Source: Bathymodiolus brooksi | Taxonomy: Eukaryota > Mollusca > Bivalvia > Mytilida > Modiolidae | Length of the DNA: 64,000 nt | Direction: 5' to 3' | NCBI GenBank assembly: GCA_963680875.1 | Contig: OY804585.1 | Coordinates: 30,060,186 to 30,124,185, forward strand | In this document: in pieces, positions 21,962 to 33,884 of the stretch | How the letters are laid out: each line of letters opens with the position of its first letter | Position numbering within the stretch: position 1 is the stretch's first letter | Position numbers and translations under genes: made by a program | Notes under the pieces: generated by a model | The model's input: the letters and a program-made list of their open reading frames with translations, nothing else | What the model was told of the DNA's origin: nothing | The model's database searches: none

Positions 21962-22921
21962 AGGCATTGGGGTCAAATTAAACCACTCGAAGAAGAATTA
22001 ATTAAAATGAAATAATTTCATATCACATCTAAAGTTTTGTCATGCTTAATAGCAATTTCCCTTTCTGGTGGTTTTGATTAAGAAAAAATTCTGTGAAACA
22101 GGCGTCATATTATTATAGATAACATTTGTCACGCGTCATAACGTATGCCAACATGTTTTTTCGTGTGTCAAAATAACAGTGCCTTCAAATAACGGTATCA
22201 ACATAATTATTGTAACGTCTTTAGCAACAAACAAACCATGTGTTGTAGTACTTATTTTTTTATATACAAATGTACACTAAACGCCCAATATTCGCGTTTA
22301 CAAAGTGAAGCCTTATTTAAAATTGGTATCTAAATAAACGGGATTCTTTCTTCTTCTTTTTCTAGTTCATTGTAGTATTTTCCTATTATTTAGATTAATT
22401 ACAATTTTCTAAGAAAAAAACAAACAAACAAACAAAACAAAACAAAACAAAGGTATAAAAAAGACAAAAGGCAAAATAAAAGATATAAGAAAAACATGTC
22501 TGTATTTGCCACGGGAAACGTGGGAAAATCAAAAATGTCATTGAACCATCTGTTTGAAAACTTGAAATTTGTGTCTCTTTTCAAATAATTATTGTTTGGC
22601 AAACATATCACTCCGGTATGAAATGTTTGATGTTTTCTTGTCAACAGGTATCTTATTTCACTGCCGTGAACTTATCGGTAAACACTTTGTATAGAGGCGG
22701 GAAAAACATTGAACAAATATGACAGTTTGAAAGTTACATGTACCCAGTGCGCCAATGGTTTTGTGTCGGCGATGTGTTACTTCGGGTTAGGTGAGGTCAA
22801 CGTAATTAATCGTGATTGTCAGCAATTTTTAAATTATTTATCGCTACTATTAAATTAAGACTTTATGGCGAAGGAAAGTCAGGACCGTTATAGCGAACTT
22901 ACATGTGAAACTCCCGGCCAT
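21962..22921. other. AT-rich non-coding stretch, nothing recognised
   Basis: An (AACA)n-like run lies at 22418-22450. The minus ORF at 22399-22644 depends on that run and is not a gene candidate. Confidence 0.4.
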
Positions 22922-24089
22922 GAATAGAATAGAATAGAATAGAAAACTTTATTTTAAGTCGGGTTTACAGTGTAACACTACAAACATACGCTCTGTAGAG
23001 CTTTTTGCCGACATCAAAACAGTAACAACACATACATTTAAAAACATATAACGAGGGGTTAGTGCCATACTGTCGTATCTTAATATTTCATCTTTTTGAG
23101 GAATTACAAAAAATAATCTTATGACTACGTTTTATAATGTAGTGTTACCAAAATGATTTTATAAGTAAATAAAACAATAAATGTTATGATTATATATGCA
23201 ATTTACTTCTAATAATCAGCATATTGATTTAATAACATTTTGTATCTATACACTAAGTAGCCATGCAACATTTACATTGATAATTTTCAGATGTTAATAC
23301 CATACTACAGTAACCGCTGATAAGACTGTCTGCTGATTTGTTTATCTAAAACATTAAACAAGTGTGTGCAAGGCATTTTGATAACATTTTAGGATACACT
23401 TTTCTGGCTCCCTAACATTAATATGAAGAATGTTTCTTTCATCAACCAAATAAAAGTAAACAAAAATACGTTATGGCAGCAAATGAAAAATTAATTTGAA
23501 ATATCTTTTTATAATGACCGAATTGTAGTATTCTTCAGTTAAAACATTCTACTAAAGTAAACATTGATTTTTTGAAAATCAACATAAGAATGCCAAAATA
23601 TTTCAGGATAATTTCCAATGAATCTAAAAGCAATTAAAATCAATTATATAAGCTAAAACATCAATACTGTAATCATATATCACAGTAAAATTACATTTCA
23701 ACCACAATAACTATTAGATGTCTGTCTATATGATAAATAGCTTAAGAAAAATAAATTCAACAGCTCTTTTGAAAATTGAATTAGACAGTAGTAACATGAT
23801 TTTGAACACTTTGAAAACTGAGGAATACCTTAAGGGTTTCAAAATACCATTATGATAAAATTATGCTAAATCCTATTGAAATTCAATACTGTCTGTAAAT
23901 CTCAAAAGAAAATTACTATAAAATCAAAGTACAAAATATATATTATATAACAGTCAAATTTGTATGCACTATATCTAATGCAGGAATATAATGTCTACAG
24001 TTCTAATACAATGTATAGAAGAACCCCTAAACTAATCATGCAATCTAATTAAGCGAGTTATTTAATGTCACCACTGTTATTTTCTTATC

Positions 24090-25659
24090 TCATTCTTGAT
24101 CAGAATCGGCTTGTTCCTCTTCAGCATCGGTGTCAGATAGTTTGTCATCTACATTACTGCTTGAGGGCAATGATTTGTAATAATCATGGTATTCAGATGG
24201 GATGATACCACTTCTGCATAAGCCCGACAAGGTATTTCTTTTTGGCTGCTGATATCTGCTGTCTCGCTGTGTATTTCCTTGTCAGTTCTTGTGGTTCGGC
24301 AAATCAATCCAAATACCGGTAATGTCCTCTTCGAACGACTCTGACAATTCTTGTGCTGCAAAAAGACCAACATAATTTTCTGCTTTTTCAACTATGTGAT
24401 CACATAATGATCTTCGTAATTCTTGAACTGTGAGCAGGGAATGCATGTGTGGTAATGCTGACTGGCAGAAACAGTTCCCATCTGCAGGAATACGTTTTCT
24501 AACTACTCCATTAATGAAGAGAAGATCATGGTGTGTGGTGACATAATTTTTGAAAGTGGCCTCCTGAACACTGATTTATTTTGCCTTTTCCATGTGCATG
24601 TCCTCAGTCTGATCAATCGTTGGCCCTAAATTGTCATTTTGGATCTCTACTTGGTTCATCCTTGAGTTATCCTTTTTAGGTAGTGAATTATCACTATTAA
24701 GCTTCTGTTTTTTACTATCACTTTTCCTCTTTCTCTTTTTCGACTTTGATGTGGCTGGTTTCTTATAAAATTCGGTTTTAATTGAATTGTCAGACGATTG
24801 CAATGGCAGGTTCGAGTCACTAGAAAGATAATCATCTCTGCAAGGTTTGTACGAGTCCCTGCTGTCATAAACAGACTCTATTTCGCTTTTTGTCATTTTA
24901 TATCATTTTTTAACTCATTTAATGTTATATTATCATCACTACCACTAAAGTCAGACTCAATAGCAGAGTGGCGTTTGAACTGTTTTGTTGTGTCAGGTGC
25001 TGTTTTATTCTGTTTCTTTCTGTATTTTTTCTTCTTTTTCTGTCTTGGAGTAACCTTTAAGGCATTTGGCGACCCATTGGAATCAGTTGATGAAGTATCT
25101 TCTTTATAGGTACGAACAGCTGAATTGTCCTGAATTAATATTTGGTCTTGTGAATTCTTATTACCCGGGGTTTCATTCATATCAGCCATAGGTGTGTCAT
25201 TGGTAATCGGTTTATCAGCCATAGGTGTGTCATTGGCAACTGGGTCATCAGCCGTAGGTGTGTCATTGGTACCTGGTTATCAGCCGTAGATGCGTCATTG
25301 GTACCTGGTTCATCAGTGGTATGTGTGTCATTGGTACTTGGTTCATCAGTGGTAGGTGTGTCATTGATACCTGGTTCATCAACCATAGGTGTGTCAATGG
25401 TATCTGGTTCATCAGCCATAGGTGTGTCATTGGTACCTTGTTCATCAGTTATAGGTGTGTCATTGTTACCTGGTTCATCAACCGTAGGTGTGGCATTGGT
25501 ACCTTGTGTATCATTACTACCTACTTGTTGCCTGTTTATTACTGAGTAACCATCTTATGTATCCCCTTCGACTGCATTAGAACCATTCTCTTGGGTATCA
25601 CGTACCATAGCTGCAATTGTCGTCCATTACTCATCTGAAGACCAACTAGATTCCGACAT
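24090..25659 (-). pseudogene. broken gene: Asp-Glu-Pro repeats + basic region + OTU-like protease domain
   Basis: The reading starts at ATG 25659-25657, eight bases inside an exon that follows a 'tttgtttcag' acceptor. In order: an acidic start (MSESSWSSDE); about ten 11-residue repeats of type DEPGTNDTPTT (25510-25180); an acidic/basic stretch with RQKKKKKYRKKQ and SKSKKRKRKS; then RIPADGNCFCQSALP (about 24515-24470), the D-G-N-C catalytic-Cys signature of OTU cysteine proteases; and an acidic end (DTDAEEEQADSDQE). OTU proteases remove ubiquitin, and OTU domains occur in several mobile elements (for example some Helitrons). The visible OTU part is short and no catalytic His was identified. 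Lesions: in-frame stops near 25629, 25556, 24576 and 24291, and frameshifts near 25279 and 24893. It is not functional as it stands. Confidence 0.7.
25180..25513 (-). repeat. 33-bp coding minisatellite, about ten units
   Basis: Units such as 'gtcattggtacctggttcat' plus 'cagtggtaggtgt' (33 bp) repeat in tandem. Because 33 is divisible by three, all units keep one frame and encode the 11-residue Asp-Glu-Pro repeats. Drift between units is modest. One unit has a small deletion near 25279 that shifts the frame. Confidence 0.85.
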
Positions 25660-26005
25660 TTTATTACCTGAAACAAATGAATATGAACCTTATTATTTTG
25701 ATTAGCTAAAAGAATTGGCCAAATATAGGATTACCTCTCATATCCTATTGCCAAACAAGTAAACTCACTGCAAATTATACCCCTGACAACAAAATTTGAC
25801 ACCTAAGTTTTATAGCCTCCCCTTTCAGGTATTGGACAACAACCATAGTCCATCATGCATATTTTCAGGTTGTAAACTATATGTTTTTACATCTAATTCC
25901 ATTGAGGGGTTTAGGAGGAAATTTTCTTATCAAATAATTTGATCATTAAAAAGTGATAATCTGGTAAAATAGAGTTCTTGTGAACAAATAAAAACTGAAA
26001 CTTAC

Positions 26006-26071
26006 CTATAGAAAACTGTAATTAATTAGTACTGTAGATGTTTTCGTCATATTCACCATAACCAGCCTCTA
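26006..26071 (-). other. predicted 5' leader exon of the OTU-like gene
   Basis: A 66-nt segment lies between a 'ccatattttcag' acceptor (after 26072) and a perfect GTAAGT donor (from 26005). A second donor, GTAAGAAT, starts at 26315 and would end an earlier exon. With the acceptor at 25668-25670 this gives a plausible three-exon 5' end. The exon is short and untested. Confidence 0.4.
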
Positions 26072-27119
26072 CTGAAAATATGGAAATAAATAACAATTAA
26101 AAGGCCATACATTTTAAACAAAATGTCAATAATTTTAGCAAAGGGTATGCACAAACATCATACTTGAGATAATAATAATTCAAGATTTTTAGCACAAACA
26201 TGTACAATCCGTCTAAGAAAATTTATGAAGACTTAATACATATATTATATTAAGTGAATACATAGTAAATTGATGTATAGTATCAAAGTATAGCAAGTGA
26301 ATATCTAATTCTTACCTTTTAATCCATTGTTGTCTCAACTTTTCATTGCAGATACTACATTTCTTCCTTTTAATACACTTTTTGTAAATGTAACACCAGC
26401 TCTAGAATGCATCAACTTTATTTACTCTCTCCTGCCTCTACATGATACTGTTTATAAATAACATCTGCAACGCGTTATCTGATATTGAGATAAGATGGCT
26501 AAACTTACTGGATAATTAGATTACTTTTCTGCAGTGCCAAAATGACTTATCTTTAAATAAGCTGTTTTGGCACTATTTTCTAAATAAAAAAATATAATAT
26601 CATAAATGCGAAGTATATTATCTTCACATAAATTTTTACAGCAATGTATCTTTTAATTAAAAAAATATACCTGGCATGCAATTATAGATTATCCAATATT
26701 ACTGTTGTTTGGCGTTTCAAGAAGACATATATAATATGATAATACTTTTGGGTTTTGGTCAATTTAAAATTAATGCATTATCCTTTTGCCCTGAAATTTA
26801 CAGACATAACTAGATGCTAACTTATCAACATTTTAGTGCAAAAAAATGAAATTAGCAAAATTTTCAGATACGACTTTTTGGCTCTAACCCCTCGATAAAT
26901 ACACATGCATGACATATAACATAAGACAACAGTTGAAGCATTAGCAAGATGCACATACATATATAAGCATAGTATAAGGAAAGCAAAATTGCATGCAACA
27001 TTTAAGCACTAACAAAATTGACTAATAAGCACATACAAAGCAAAAATAAAAATAAATAAAGCAAGACTAAAAGTTAAAAAAATCTGAAAGCACTCGACAT
27101 GAAATGAAGCATGAAAATA

Positions 27120-28440
27120 TTAAGATCTGGAAGAGCCACATCTGCATGAGTTGCCATTCCAGTTATTGATCAGACTTTTAAACTGGTTTAGGTTCGTCTG
27201 CGCACGGATCTCGTCAGGCAACTCATTCCAGAGTGTAACTCCAGCATACCTTAATGAATGCAGACCAAAATTTGTTGTTCTCACCTGTGGAATTTCTACA
27301 GTTTGTTGCCCTCTAAAAGAGTAATATATATGTTTAAAACTAACAATGTTATTGAGATAAGCCGGTGACTGTTTGTGAAGGATTTTGAAAATGTATGTGG
27401 CCATCATTCGTAGACGTCTTATTTTGAGAGAGGGTAAACCAGACTTTAACAAAAGAGTATCATAATCACTATTAAAATCCTTATAGATAAACCTCAAGGC
27501 ACGTTCTTGTATCTTTTCCATTTTTTTAGTATTACTTTCCCCACAAAAATGCCAAACCACAGGACAACAATTGAAATTAGACATAATATAAGAGTGATAA
27601 ATAGTTAGCCTCCCCAATTTAGATAAATGTTTTCCAATTCTTTTTAGTACATTTAACTGCCTTGAAGCTTTTTTTTTTTTACAAATTTCAGAGATATGTG
27701 TATTAAACTTCAGTTGACAATCTATTGTCACCCCCAGGAGCTTTACCTCATTTTTACACAGAATTTCATTTCCCATCCAAATTAAATTTCATATCCCCAT
27801 TTTTTTTTATTCCCAATGGCAATAGCCTGAAATTTGTCCGGATTAGCTTTCATTTTGTTAATAGCGAACCAATCAATTAAAATTGCACTTTCCTTTTACA
27901 GAGATTTAACTAATTCGTTTAAATCTGGCCTTGAGTGTGACAATGTACTGTCATCTGCATAATTATATAGTTTATTTTCTTTTACAAAATTGAAAATGTC
28001 ATTAAGAAATACATTAAAAAGCACAGGACCCAGGATTTATCCCTGCGGAACACCTTTGTAAATATTTTGCCATGTACTAAAGTAGGTACCAACTTTTACA
28101 CATTGTTTTCTATTTGATTAATAATCATCAATAAGATTAAGTGCATTTTCAGACAGACAATAGGCCTTTAATTTTAATAGAAGAAGATCATGAGGCAGAC
28201 AGTCAAAGGCCTTCAATAGGTCCATAAGCACAGCAGCTACATACAAATTATTATCGACTGCTTTTTCCAGTCCTCAATGATTTTTAGAAGAGCTGTATTA
28301 CAGCCATAGCCAGGCCTAAAAGCTGACAAGTAGGGATTAAATATATTATCAAAATAATCTATGAGCTCTGGTATATAGCCCTCTCGAAGAACTTTGACAC
28401 TATACCGGTAATAACAGGTCTATAGTTTCCTGCCTCGGAT
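27120..28440 (-). pseudogene. LINE reverse transcriptase, RT core to C-terminus (dead)
   Basis: From the 5' side the frame shows NYRPV...SKFFER (RT motif 1 region, about 28430-28380), KAFD (about 28210), a KGVPQG-stop-ILGP block (about 28055-28025), YADD as the catalytic box (27961-27950), and a long intact C-terminal stretch of 218 codons (27776-27120). That stretch contains KLLGVTID, CPVVWHFCG, ERALRFIYKDF and LWNELPDEIR and ends in a Cys-containing NSCRCGS tail. In-frame TAA stops occur near 28117, at 28037-28039 and at 27896-27898, and a frameshift lies near 27780. The endonuclease domain and ORF1 are absent. The family copies itself through RNA by target-primed reverse transcription; this copy cannot. 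Confidence 0.85.
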
Positions 28441-29286
28441 AACTATCTCGAAACTGTAACTCTTGGGGTTGGTATCGAGGTGTAAATTTTATTAGTCTCG
28501 GGCAACTAGCTTACTTTGTGAGCGATTGTAACCCGCAGCGAATGATCTACGTTCAATTTCTTTACCAAGGTTTCCCTTGTGAGCTAAAAAAGAACATTTT
28601 GTTGACGTTCAGCAACAATCAAACAACAAAGCATGCATTGTTTCCATAAACCATTAAAAACAATGGGTTTGGTCCCATAACACTAGTTTAACCCTGCCAC
28701 CTTTTTTTATTGAAGTGCCTGTATCAAGCCAGGAAAGTTAGCTGTCATATATTTGTGCGTTAGGAGTATCGACTGTGATTCTTTCTATGATTTTTCTATT
28801 GGGTTTTGGAACTTTTGCGACAGTGTGTTTTTTTTTTTTTTTTATTACTAAATTTTATAATTTCAAAAAGTTCTTGTATACAACTATATTCAATTTGCAG
28901 GGATCTAGAAAAAAAATGCCAATGTTTCTATGCGAATACTGAAAAAAATCGTTTTGACACTGCTAGATTCATCACATAGACCAAACGAAATTTGTTACGT
29001 CTTTGAGACAGCTAAAACATAAACGCATGGGAAATATTTTATATTCCGTGACAAACACGCATCATCTAGTTTTGAGCGATGTTTTGTGTGTTACGTTTGA
29101 ACTCGGCACGTGCATATACGCGTGGAAAACTCGCATGATGGTATGATGCGTGTAAAGCATGATCATTATAAGACTTATTCAACAATAATTAATGTGTTTT
29201 ATAATTTTATTTCTTTTTATTGCCCGTCATATTTTTATAGAAATTTATTCCATATGTCACCACCATATGTATAAACCCGCATAATT
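28441..29286. repeat. non-coding; R3 repeat fragment at 28660-28810
   Basis: 'gtttaaccctgccacctt', 'gaagtgcctgtatcaagcc', 'gtatcgactgtgattctttc' and 'atttttctattgggtttt' recur with changes at 46870-47010. A SINE-like tail ('ttgacgttcagcaacaatc') lies at 28598-28622. No gene was found. Confidence 0.5.
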
Positions 29287-29401
29287 GTAAACCAGTAACA
29301 TTCGTTACGGAGTGTGGAAATGCTGGAAATAAACGTCTTTATGTAAACCAGTAACATTCGTTACGGAGCGTGGAAATGCTGGAAATAAACGTCTTTATGT
29401 A
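29287..29401 (+). repeat. 56-bp tandem duplication
   Basis: Two copies differing at one base, each containing 'accagtaacattcgttacgg' and 'gctggaaataaacgtctt'. Confidence 0.9.
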
Positions 29402-29727
29402 AACTAATAATTCAATTACCTACCCTTACGTATCAAGTTCTATCATCAAAAGGACGTTCACCGTATGCCTAGAAATTAGAAATATTAATTGGTCTCTAAG
29501 ATTATGTTTATATCGAAAATGGTCCATCATAATCATAATTGAATTCTACATATAAAACAATCGATTCGGTTTGCACGAGTGTCGTTCTTTCATTATCATT
29601 CATGTGTGTGATAGTAAGTAAGTAATGACTTTATTGCAAGAGAGTAACACAGTTAGCAACAATAATCTAATCTTCCTTGTGGCCCTGTGATCTATTTGAT
29701 GCATACCAACTTATGGTGGGCAGTGTT
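29402..29727. other. non-coding stretch, nothing recognised
   Basis: No open frame or repeat landmark was identified. Confidence 0.4.
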
Positions 29728-29905
29728 CGTCGTGATGGTATGATAGTTTTAACATCTACGAGTGTGGTCAGTGTCTATTACCACAATTGTTGTGAATTCG
29801 ATACCTTCCCATCCCGGGACGTCGTGGTCGTGATCGTATGGTAGTTGAATTTACAACTACCCACGCAATCAGTGCATATCACCACTAAAAATGTGAGTTC
29901 GAACA
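29728..29905 (+). mobile_element. two SINE family A heads in tandem
   Basis: A strongly decayed head (29728-29815: 'cgtcgtgatggtatgatag', 'tgtgaattcgatacctt') is followed directly by a better one (29816-29905: 'gggacgtcgtggtcgtgat', 'gtgagttcgaac'). Neither retains the body or tail. Confidence 0.6.
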
Positions 29906-30608
29906 AGTTAATAATCTAGACACAAAAATAAAACCTATTCAGATTTTCTCGGTCGAGTTCTTACATACAACGACTTAAGCTGTTAAATTGCTTCCCAGTT
30001 TAACAAGCCGTATTTATCTATCTAAGCTGGTATCCGTTGATTTCAATGGCAAATATAAGATGGTTGTAATTGAACAAGAAAGTAAATCTTTAAGTTTTAC
30101 AAAATCAAAAATAACGACATTGATCTATTTTTGTTTTGTTTTTGTCATCTGAGTCAACGCGAGGTATGACAAAGTGCTACTATTTCACACATTATACCAT
30201 CATTATGTACCGCTTGAATATTTTATTTTAACAAAGAAGTTGTGTGTGATTTGTAACACATAAAATGTGGTTAATACACCAAAAAAAAACCAAGATGACA
30301 CCATGTGGTTCTCTTCTTACCACTGAATAGCAGCAGATTGAGTGTTTCAAATATATTTTGTGTCAATATTTCAAACTCTATCCTGTTGTTTTTTTTCGAC
30401 AATGAGTGATCGATCGTGTACTATACTGTATGACATCGAAGACTTCTCACAGTTGGAAAGAATGTTAACTTAAAGTGTGTCGTATACGTATCTGCTACAT
30501 GATAAATCCTTTCTTTCTTCATGATTCAGATCGAGGGGAAGCCGAGATCTAATCACGAAGAAATACCTTGTTTTGTTGATTATTCAATTCCCTCATTCAC
30601 AACATTGT
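29906..30608. other. non-coding stretch, nothing recognised
   Basis: No open frame or repeat landmark was identified. Confidence 0.4.
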
Positions 30609-30877
30609 GGGGACCGTCGTGGTCGTGATCGTATGGTAGTTGGATTTATAACTTCCTATGCAATCACTGTCTATCACCACTAACGTTGTGAGTACGAACA
30701 CGCTCAGGCAAGGTGTACTCAATACAACATTATGTGATAAAGTTTGTCAGTGACGTGGGACAGGTCGGTGGTTTTCTCTGGGTACTCCGGTTTTCTCCAC
30801 CAATAAAAAGGACCGCCACGATATAACTGAAATATTGTTGAAAGTGGCGTTAAGCACCATAAAACCAACCAACCAAC
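30609..30877 (+). mobile_element. SINE family A, full length
   Basis: Head 'ggggaccgtcgtggtcgtga', body 'gtttgtcagtgacgtggg', 'ccaccaataaaaaggacc', tail 'gttgaaagtggcgttaagc' and an (AACC)n end. The B box has drifted ('gtgagtacgaacacg'). Confidence 0.85.
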
Positions 30878-32289
30878 AGACCATGGTGTGCTACTTTTTT
30901 CACCATTAAGGACAACAAAAGCAAGCTACCAAGAACATTTAGCTACATACTAAAATAGTATTGTACTTTATACCTTGGGAGGTAATTTACTTACTTTAAC
31001 GCTCATATAATTTACTTGCTTCCCTCCATTTCTATTCTTGTTTTCAATAAAAAAAAATGGAAGGAAACTTTTGAGAAATACATGTATATATCTAAATTTA
31101 TAGAATGCAAAATACTGTTGTCCTCATTCTAATTTTTAAATCCAAAGAGCTAAGCTGCACAACCGGAGTCTGTAGAGAAAGGCTTGTCCAGACCATAACT
31201 GCTGTAAGTAAGTGAATTGTTTATTATAGTGACATGTGTAAAATAAATACATCATTACATAATGTAATATTCACAATAATTACACCCGAACCATTGGACC
31301 TATACGTCACCTTCAAAAAATCAAATTAACTATCACGATCTATGCGCAGTATATAAATAAAATGTATTGTCTCTCTTATACCTATTAATCTTGAGGTCAT
31401 TTAAAATTATCCTGTGGATTCAAATAGATAATTAATTAAATTAGTTCATAAAAATTATACATTAAATAAATGTAATCACTTTGAGAACTGTTTGAACAAA
31501 GAAGTTTTGTGCTTATGTCCTCTAGTTGAATTCTCGTGTGCTAAGTAACAAGAAAACACTACGAACTCATATTCACTAGAACGATAAGAAAACATTACGT
31601 CCAGAATTCCTTCAAACGATTTGTCCATTATAGATACAATGTACATTGAAATTTTCTAAATTCAACCTTTTAACCAATATTCAAACTCCTCCCGAAGCTT
31701 TCGGAGCTCTTTTGTGAATATCATATCTATTAAAACCAAATCAAGTGTAACCCGAAACAATTATTTCGTATCTTTCTGTTAAGTGAGTTTCACTAATTGA
31801 TATGACATCACAATATAATGCTTGTAAAATGCCAGCCTCTCAATTTACAGTTTTCCTTGTCCATTCGCATATATTCATATGTCCAAATTTTGTGTATCTG
31901 TGGAGCCGGTTTGATTGCTATGTGTTTCATTATTCAAATTTTCTATATTAATGCATGGATTTCTGTCATGTCTTTTGGAATTCCAACTTCACGACGATGA
32001 CATCAATGGAACAGGATATGCTAACTCTTCCTGAGCTCATAATCTCACGGATATGGAGTTGTCAGATCTCTTGTTCTTCTCTTTTGGTTTACCTTATGAT
32101 TTCACTGATATTGTTTTAAATTGAATCGTCCCTATTCTGGCATTATTGTTATCCAGACTCGTGTGCTCGGCATTCGTCATGCCTGCATGCTCAAGGCGAG
32201 TATTTTTTGTGAATCGAAATCTATGAACTGGTAATTTCAGAAACTATCTACGATTTAATAAGTCTGACAATCATGAAATAGCTGGAAAA
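30878..32289. other. AT-rich non-coding stretch, nothing recognised
   Basis: The ORF at 31818-32000 has hydrophobic stretches but no start, splice or family support. No repeat landmark was found. Confidence 0.4.
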
Positions 32290-32625
32290 AGGACTGAAAG
32301 TGACAATAACAATAACTCACAACAAAACAGTTGGAAATCCAAACTTAGATACCATTAAAAAAACATATAGGAGCAGGAACTGCTTACCCTTCGAGAACAA
32401 ATATGTTCACCTTGGGTCCGTGTCGAGAACACATATGTTCACCTTGGGTCCGTGTCGAGAATACATATGTTCACCTTGGGTCCGTGTTGCTCATTTTCTT
32501 CTGTGTTGTGTTTCTTGTTTTGTTTTGTTGACCTTCGTCCTGTGTCTTGTGTGCCTAATGTTGCCCTCGGTATTCTCTGACGTTTACTTAGAACAGAAAA
32601 ACAAACCAAAAATTCATAAAACTAT
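32290..32625 (-). repeat. R1 fragment with a 32-bp unit tripled (32390-32487)
   Basis: 'gagcaggaactgcttaccc' and the later 'ttgttttgttgaccttcg' mark an inverted R1 copy. Within it a 32-bp unit containing 'atgttcaccttgggtccgtg' occurs three times. The ORF at 32300-32686 is repeat-derived. Confidence 0.6.
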
Positions 32626-32689
32626 AGCCAAAGCCATTAAAGATTACATCAGTGTTGGTCGAAACCAAAATAATAAAAGGAAATAAAAT

Positions 32690-32900
32690 GACGAAGATAT
32701 AATGAAAATTTACTAAACGTCATACTAAAAATGTATTGAGAATACCAAATGAGTAACCAGAATCCGTAAATCGAAGAAGGACAGACAATACAATTGCCAA
32801 AAGACAGAAGGACAGACAATACAATTGCCAAAAGAAAAAAGACAAACAAGACACCACCACAAACTAGAGATTGAGCAACACGAACTCCACTGAAAATTCA
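32690..32900 (+). repeat. R1 fragment with a 29-bp direct duplication
   Basis: 'gagtaaccagaatccgtaaa', 'agattgagcaacacgaactc' and 'tccggaaccaaag' follow the R1 order. 'aggacagacaatacaattgc' occurs twice in succession (about 32775-32832). Confidence 0.55.
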
Positions 32901-33069
32901 GATGCTCCGGAACCAAAGTACATGTCAGCATTTTGTTTGTCCACTTAAATCTAAGCAATAATAGTCTCATTATCGTCCTAAATAAACATCACACTTCAAT
33001 GTCAATATATAAACAAGATAAAGGCATTCGAAATATGTTTGGATGAAACTGATTTAAAATATGATCTGT

Positions 33070-33232
33070 GCATACCTTTATGTCTGTCCCAGTTTAGGAT
33101 CTGAATTTCCAACGTCACATGTCGTTGGCCAATCTCTTTATTTTGTGTTCAGTGAGCTAAGATGAGAGGTGATTGTTCGCTTTGTTAATATTGGAGGAAT
33201 TATATACCATATTTGGTTAACCTTTCTCTTCT
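33070..33232 (+). repeat. R2 dispersed repeat
   Basis: 'tgtctgtcccagtttagg', 'tttccaacgtcacatgtcg', 'tgagaggtgattgttcgc'. It lies immediately upstream of the 23-bp array. Confidence 0.65.
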
Positions 33233-33235
33233 CCA

Positions 33236-33884
33236 GTTGTTTGTAGCAGGGCTCATGTCTTGTTTGTAGCAGGGCTCATGTCTTGTTTGTAGCAGGGCTC
33301 ATGTCTTGTTTGTAGCAAGGCTCATGTCTTGTTTGTAGCAGGGCTCATGTCTTGTTTGTAGCAGGGCTCATGTCTTGTTTGTAGAAGGCTCATGTCTTGT
33401 TTGTAGCAAGGCTCATGTCTTGTTTGTAGCAGGGCTCATGTCTTGTTTGTAGCAGGGCTCATGTCTTGTTTGTAGAAGGCTCATGTCTTGTTTGTAGCAA
33501 GGCTCATGTCTTGTTTGTAGCAGGGCTCATGTCTTGTTTATAGCAGGGCTCATGTCTTGTTTGTAGCAAGGCTCATGTCTTGTTTGTAGCAGGGCTCATG
33601 TCTTGTTTATAGCAGGGCTCATGTCTTGCTTGTAGCAAGGCTCATGTCTTGTTTGTAGCAAGGCTCATGTCTTGTTTGTAGGAGTACTCATGTCTTGTTT
33701 GTAGCACGGCTCATGTCTTGTTTGTAGCAGGGCTCATGTCTTGTTTGTAGCAAGGCTCATGTCTTGTTTGTAGCAGGGGTCATGTGTTATTTGTAGGAGG
33801 GCTCATGTCTTGTTTGTAGCAGGGCTCATGTCTTGTTTGTAGCAGGGCTCATGTCTTGTTTGTAGCAGTGCTCATGTCTTGTTT
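33236..33884 (+). repeat. 23-bp tandem array, about 28 units
   Basis: The unit 'gtttgtagcagggctcatgt' plus 'ctt' repeats with small changes (aagg, gaagg, agggg). It lies between two R2 copies (33070 and 34035). Confidence 0.92.

Larger units (their letters stand above)
23052..26894 (-). mobile_element. TIR element, 3843 bp, carrying an OTU-like pseudogene
   Basis: The left end (23052-23088) and right end (26858-26894, inverted) both begin CGAGGGGTTAG and share GTCGTATCT about 20 bases in. They match at roughly four of five positions over 37 bp. ATAA occurs on both sides (23048-23051 and 26895-26898), which fits a 4-bp target duplication, and the flanks rejoin into continuous LINE 3' UTR. Inside I see a minus-strand spliced gene (see 24090-25659) and a hairpin at 26533-26575, but no recognisable transposase. 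It is therefore either non-autonomous or so decayed that the transposase is gone. The superfamily is not assigned. Confidence 0.75.
22922..28440 (-). mobile_element. 5'-truncated LINE, interrupted by a TIR element
   Basis: The element runs right to left. RT coding relics lie at 28440-27120, the 3' UTR continues to 26895, the 3843-bp TIR element intervenes (26894-23052), and the 3' end is 23051-22922. That end has an AATAAA ('aaaataaagttttc' on the minus strand) and a (TTCTA)n tail of about four units. Without the insertion the LINE remnant is about 1.7 kb. Loss of the 5' half and a simple-repeat tail fit a non-LTR insertion of CR1/Jockey-like type; the clade is not certain. Confidence 0.8.

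Noticed and set aside
25258..25549. Plus-strand repeat ORFs rich in Cys/Trp/Ile
   Set aside because: Shadow frames of the 33-bp minisatellite, whose minus-strand frame joins sensibly to the OTU-like gene.
33236..33884. Regular short repeats considered as a CRISPR array
   Set aside because: Units are directly contiguous with no unique spacers, and the window is clearly eukaryotic. The same applies to the arrays at 41121, 48482 and 59571.
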